Assembly (NCBI GenBank): GCA_024695225.1
Contig: JAILIO010000270.1
Coordinates: forward strand, 1-11,036
DNA length: 11,036 nt
Reading direction: 5' to 3'
From: Lachnospiraceae bacterium
GTDB lineage: Bacteria; Bacillota; Clostridia; Lachnospirales; Lachnospiraceae
Shown here: one piece after another, positions 8,021-11,036 of the stretch
Layout of the letters: each line of letters begins with the position of its first letter
How positions within the stretch are numbered: the stretch's first letter is position 1
Position numbers and translations under genes: made by a program
The notes under the pieces: generated by a model
Seen by the model: only the letters and a program-made list of their open reading frames with translations
The model's database searches: none
What the model was told of the DNA's origin: nothing

Positions 8021-9472
8021 ATGCCAACAAACCAGTATATTAGCCCGCTTTCTGAGAGATATGCGGATCATGAGATGCAGCGGATCTTCTCTGAGGATAC
8101 AAAATTCAGGACCTGGAGGAGGCTTTGGATAGCCCTTGCAGAGACTGAGATGGAACTGGGGCTTTCCAGGGACGGGGAACCTGTTATCACAGAGGAACAG
8201 ATAAATGAAATGAAGGAGCATATGGATGACATCAATTATGACGTCGCCAGGGCCAGGGAAAAAGAGGTCCGCCACGATGTCATGAGCCATGTGTATGCCT
8301 ATGGAAAGCAGTGCCCCAAGGCCGCAGGCATCATCCATCTGGGAGCCACCAGTTGCTATGTGGGGGACAATACTGATATCATAGTGATGAGGGATGCCCT
8401 TTATCTGATCCATGTTAAGCTTGTGAATGTGATAGCAAAGCTTTCGGAATTCGCGGATGTGCACAAGGATCTGCCCACCCTGGCTTTTACTCATTTTCAG
8501 CCGGCACAGCCCACCACTGTGGGTAAGAGGGCCTGTCTCTGGCTTCAGGATTTTGTGTCAGACCTTGAGGATCTGGAATATGTAAGGGATTCCCTGAAAC
8601 TCCTGGGATGTAAGGGTACCACCGGAACCCAGGCATCGTTTTTGGAACTGTTTGACGGTGACGATGAGACCGTATCAAAGATAGACCCTATGATAGCCAA
8701 AAAGATGGGATTTGATTCCTGTGTCCCCGTGTCCGGACAGACCTATTCCAGAAAGGTGGATTTCAGGGTGCTTGCAGTCCTTTCCGGCATCGCTCAGTCT
8801 GCATCCAAGATGTCCAATGACATCAGGCTTTTGCAGCATCTGAAGGAAGTGGAGGAACCTTTTGAAAAGAACCAGATAGGATCTTCTGCCATGGCATACA
8901 AGAGGAATCCCATGAGGTCCGAGAGGATAGCCTCACTTTCCCGGTATATCATGATAGATGTGCTCAATCCCGCTGTGACCGCCGCGACTCAGTGGTTTGA
9001 GAGGACCCTTGACGACTCGGCAAATAAGAGACTCTCCGTGGCTGAGGCATTCCTCGCCTGCGACGGAGTGCTGAATCTCTGTGCGAATGTGACAGACGGA
9101 CTTGTGGTTTATCCGGAAGTCATAAAGAAACATATGGCCGCAGAACTTCCCTTCATGGCCACCGAGAACATAATGATGGATGCCGTAAAGAAGGGCGGAG
9201 ACAGACAGCAGATACATGAGAAGATAAGGGAACTTTCCATGGAGGCTTCACTCAATGTGAAGAAGAAGGGGAAGGACAACGACCTTCTGGACAGGATAGC
9301 AGCAGATCCCGCCTTCGGTCTTTCCAGGGAAGAGCTTGAAAAGACCATGGATCCCAAACTCTACACCGGAAGGAGTTCAGTGCAGACCGAAAACTACATC
9401 AGGGACTATGTGGATCCGCTGTTAAAGAAATACAAGAACGAACTGGGAGATGACACCGAGATAAATGTCTGA
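8021..9472 (+). CDS. purB: adenylosuccinate lyase (PurB), eukaryote-like clade
   Basis: Cleaves fumarate from SAICAR (giving AICAR) and from adenylosuccinate (giving AMP), so it serves both the main purine pathway and the AMP branch; the family is a cytoplasmic homotetramer. From ATG 8021 it has 483 aa, close to human ADSL. Conserved parts include RHDVM with His85, HLGATSCYVGDNTD (106-119), TFTHFQPAQ with His158 (catalytic His159 in human), KGTTGTQASF, and the flexible-loop signature GSSAMAYKRNPMRSE (287-301) containing the catalytic serine. QWFERTLDDSAN and LPFMATENI also match the human enzyme as I recall it. Most family members have MPxK in the signature; here it reads MAYK, with Ala292 for Pro. 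It is followed by purA after 14 bp, and PurA makes one of its two substrates. The other fumarase-superfamily members (ArgH, FumC, AspA) are excluded by these motifs. Confidence 0.97.
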   Translation: MPTNQYISPLSERYADHEMQRIFSEDTKFRTWRRLWIALAETEMELGLSRDGEPVITEEQINEMKEHMDDINYDVARAREKEVRHDVMSHVYAYGKQCPKAAGIIHLGATSCYVGDNTDIIVMRDALYLIHVKLVNVIAKLSEFADVHKDLPTLAFTHFQPAQPTTVGKRACLWLQDFVSDLEDLEYVRDSLKLLGCKGTTGTQASFLELFDGDDETVSKIDPMIAKKMGFDSCVPVSGQTYSRKVDFRVLAVLSGIAQSASKMSNDIRLLQHLKEVEEPFEKNQIGSSAMAYKRNPMRSERIASLSRYIMIDVLNPAVTAATQWFERTLDDSANKRLSVAEAFLACDGVLNLCANVTDGLVVYPEVIKKHMAAELPFMATENIMMDAVKKGGDRQQIHEKIRELSMEASLNVKKKGKDNDLLDRIAADPAFGLSREELEKTMDPKLYTGRSSVQTENYIRDYVDPLLKKYKNELGDDTEINV

Positions 9473-9478
9473 AAGGAG
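9473..9478 (+). promoter_or_regulatory. purA ribosome binding site
   Basis: AAGGAG directly follows the purB stop codon and lies 8 nt before the ATG at 9487. The good match and spacing fix the purA start, and leave no room for a separate promoter in the 14-bp gap. Confidence 0.8.
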
Positions 9479-9486
9479 ACTGAAAA

Positions 9487-10788
9487 ATGGTAAAGGCTGT
9501 TGTTGGTGTTAACTGGGGTGATGAAGGAAAAGGAAAGATCGTCGACATGCTGGCTGATGAAGCCGATGTGGTGGTACGTTTCCAGGGGGGATGCAATGCC
9601 GGACACACCATAGTGAACGATTATGGGAAATTTGCCCTGCACACCCTTCCTTCAGGGGCGTTCCACGAGAATATCATGAATATATGCGGAAACGGCATGG
9701 CCCTTGATATTGAAAAGCTTTTGGGCGAGATAAATGAGATCACCGGAAGGGGAGTGCCCGCCCCCAGACTTATGGTTTCCGACCGTGTCCAGGTGATGAT
9801 GCCATACCACAAGCTCTTGGACTCCCTGGAGGAAGCCAGGCTTGCGGGAAAAGCTTACGGGTCCACCAAGTCGGGTATAGCTCCTTTCTATTCCGACAAA
9901 TATGCCAAGATCGGATGGCAGGTAAATGAGTTTTTCATGTCCGACAATGACATAAAGGAAAAGATTGAAAAAGTCTGTGATATAAAGGATGTACTCCTCA
10001 CAAAACTCTACGGTGTGGACAAGATCGACAGGGCAGAGCTCTTCGACACCATCATGAGAGAAAGGGAAATGATAGCCCCCTATGTGGGCAAGACCGAAGA
10101 ATATCTTCACAAAGCGTGTCTGGAAGATAAGACCATCCTGCTGGAAAGCCAGCTTGGAACTCTGAAGGATATAGATTTTGGGATCTATCCCATGGTCACT
10201 TCCTCCAATCCTCTGGCCGGTTACGGTACAGTTGGGGCAGGGGGGATAGCGCCCTATGATATCAAACAGATAATAGCAGTCACAAAAGCCTACTCATCGG
10301 CTGTGGGCGGAGGTGATTTCGTATCCGAAGTGTTTGGAGAGGAAGCCGAGACTTTAAGGACCCACGGGGGAGACGGCGGAGAGTACGGAGCCACCACGGG
10401 ACGTCCCAGAAGGGTGGGGTGGTACGACTGTGTCGCGTCCCGCTACGGCTGCATGATGCAGGGTGCAACAGATGTGGCGTTCACTGTGCTGGACGACCTG
10501 GGATACCTGGACACCATACCCGTATGTGTGGCTTACGAGAAAAACGGTGAAAAGACGACGGAATTCCCGGTATATCATGAGCTTTCCCAGTGCAAGCCAG
10601 TGTACGAGTATCTGCCCGGCTGGAAATGCGAGATCCGCGGCATAACCGAATTCAGTGAGCTTCCCGCAAAGGCGCAGGATTATGTGAATTTTGTGGAGGA
10701 ACATATAGGATTTCCCATCACACTGGTGGGCACGGGACCTTCCAGAAAGGATATCATCCACAGGAAGTCCGATATGAAAGTGAGATAA
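9487..10788 (+). CDS. purA: adenylosuccinate synthetase (PurA), divergent form
   Basis: Makes adenylosuccinate from IMP and aspartate using GTP, the first step from IMP to AMP; PurB then releases AMP. The 433 aa match the normal length. Present are the P-loop-like NWGDEGKGKIVD (9-20) with catalytic Asp12, NAGHT with His40, VTSSN (237-241), and GATTGRPRR (301-309), the loop binding aspartate and IMP. Several motifs differ from the E. coli type. GTTGRGIGP is GSTKSGIAP (125-133). EGAQG is ESQLG (220-224), putting Leu where E. coli has its IMP-contacting Gln224. DHGTYP is DFGIYP. The guanine motif TKLD is TVLD (333-336), losing Lys but keeping Asp336. GGHNAGH is GGCNAGH. Most of these fit a Lachnospiraceae-type PurA clade as I remember it, so the protein is probably functional rather than decayed. 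It is the last + strand gene before a convergent gene; no T-rich + strand terminator is visible after it. Confidence 0.96.
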   Translation: MVKAVVGVNWGDEGKGKIVDMLADEADVVVRFQGGCNAGHTIVNDYGKFALHTLPSGAFHENIMNICGNGMALDIEKLLGEINEITGRGVPAPRLMVSDRVQVMMPYHKLLDSLEEARLAGKAYGSTKSGIAPFYSDKYAKIGWQVNEFFMSDNDIKEKIEKVCDIKDVLLTKLYGVDKIDRAELFDTIMREREMIAPYVGKTEEYLHKACLEDKTILLESQLGTLKDIDFGIYPMVTSSNPLAGYGTVGAGGIAPYDIKQIIAVTKAYSSAVGGGDFVSEVFGEEAETLRTHGGDGGEYGATTGRPRRVGWYDCVASRYGCMMQGATDVAFTVLDDLGYLDTIPVCVAYEKNGEKTTEFPVYHELSQCKPVYEYLPGWKCEIRGITEFSELPAKAQDYVNFVEEHIGFPITLVGTGPSRKDIIHRKSDMKVR

Positions 10789-10859
10789 AGGGATAAACTC
10801 ATAAGAGATACAAAAATAAGACCGCGGACGGTCGGAGATCTACCGGGTTCCCGATCAGA
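10789..10859. other. convergent intergenic region after purA
   Basis: This 71-bp spacer lies between the stop codons of purA and the - strand membrane gene. It holds the - strand terminator hairpin and a second, imperfect inverted repeat, GATCT (10837-10841) with AGATC (10857-10861), which encloses CGG-GTTC-CCG. The second repeat has no T-tract on either side and overlaps the stop codon of the - strand gene, so its role is unclear. Confidence 0.4.
10812..10833 (-). terminator. probable intrinsic terminator of the - strand gene
   Basis: Read on the - strand, a GC-rich hairpin GACCG-TCCG-CGGTC (10833-10820) is followed at once by TTATTTTTG (10819-10811), the form of a rho-independent terminator. 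It lies 27 bp past the - strand stop codon. The stem is only 5 bp, so it may be weak. On the + strand the A-tract precedes the hairpin and no T-tract follows, so it should not stop transcription from purA efficiently. Confidence 0.55.
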
Positions 10860-11036
10860 TCATCTGCCTGAGTGTATCTTCCACAGCCAGATGAGTACCC
10901 AGGCCAGGATCGGGACGATGATGACCAGGAAAAGGAAAAGCCTGAACAGTTTTCCTGTGGGGTCCAGAAACGAAGAAAGCAGAAGTCCCAGGACCAGCAG
11001 TGCGATCACTATAAGAGAAATGACTGCGACTATTCT
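10860..11036 (-). CDS. small membrane protein, C-terminal part (partial)
   Basis: On the - strand a frame open from the right edge to TGA (10862-10860) encodes 58 residues with no internal stop. It begins RIVAVISLIVIALLVLGLLL, a transmembrane helix, then a short loop (SSFLDPTGKLFR), then a second helix (LFLFLVIIVPILAWVLIWLW) and the polar end KIHSGR. The hydrophobic-loop-hydrophobic pattern and the terminator just after its stop support a real gene. The start lies outside the window and may be only a codon or two away, giving a protein of about 60 aa, or much further. No family or function can be assigned. It converges on purA with 71 bp between the stops. Confidence 0.6.
   Translation of the reverse strand, partial: RIVAVISLIVIALLVLGLLLSSFLDPTGKLFRLFLFLVIIVPILAWVLIWLWKIHSGR

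Noticed and set aside
7844..8494. 216-codon open frame on the - strand across the purF-purB junction
   Set aside because: It lies antisense to two clearly conserved enzymes, its translation has the Pro/His/Leu mixture of a shadow frame, and no domain is recognisable.
10837..10861. Imperfect hairpin GATCT...AGATC as purA terminator
   Set aside because: Large interrupted loop, no T-tract on the + strand, and overlap with the stop codon of the - strand gene; the evidence is too weak for a terminator call.

Overview
The window looks like chromosomal DNA of a Clostridia-type Firmicute, most likely family Lachnospiraceae. Four things suggest this. The upstream proteins match families I know as DUF5717 and DUF5716, which are largely confined to that family. 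PurA belongs to the divergent form with the motif GSTKSGIAPFYSDKYAK, which I associate with the same group. purB and purA have strong AGGAGG-type ribosome binding sites. Base composition is moderate, with many AGG/AGA (Arg) and ATA (Ile) codons. I cannot name a genus.

All complete genes lie on the + strand and are packed like one transcription unit. The first part (2-6527) is a run of four uncharacterised genes. They are a large DUF5717-like protein (5' end outside the window), a DUF5716-like protein with an Hsp70/actin-type nucleotide-binding fold, a small protein with TPR-like helices, and a coiled-coil protein with a two-helix membrane hairpin. The gaps between them are 2 bp, 6 bp and a 10-bp overlap. 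The predicted parts suggest a membrane-anchored scaffold or chaperone-like complex, but its function is unknown.

Six bp further on, the second part (6534-10788) encodes purF, purB and purA. PurF makes phosphoribosylamine and commits PRPP to de novo purine synthesis. PurB acts twice, on SAICAR and on adenylosuccinate. PurA commits IMP to AMP. Together they form the entry step plus the AMP branch; the other pur genes are not in the window. PurB is of the eukaryote-like (human ADSL-type) clade, and PurA is divergent at several nucleotide-contact motifs.

The last part (10789-11036) holds a probable intrinsic terminator read on the - strand, and the C-terminal 58 residues of a small two-helix membrane protein encoded on the - strand. 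It converges on purA and runs off the right edge.

I saw no tRNA, rRNA, CRISPR array, insertion sequence, integrase or riboswitch. The most interesting aspect is the four-gene DUF module and its apparent operon link to purine synthesis.
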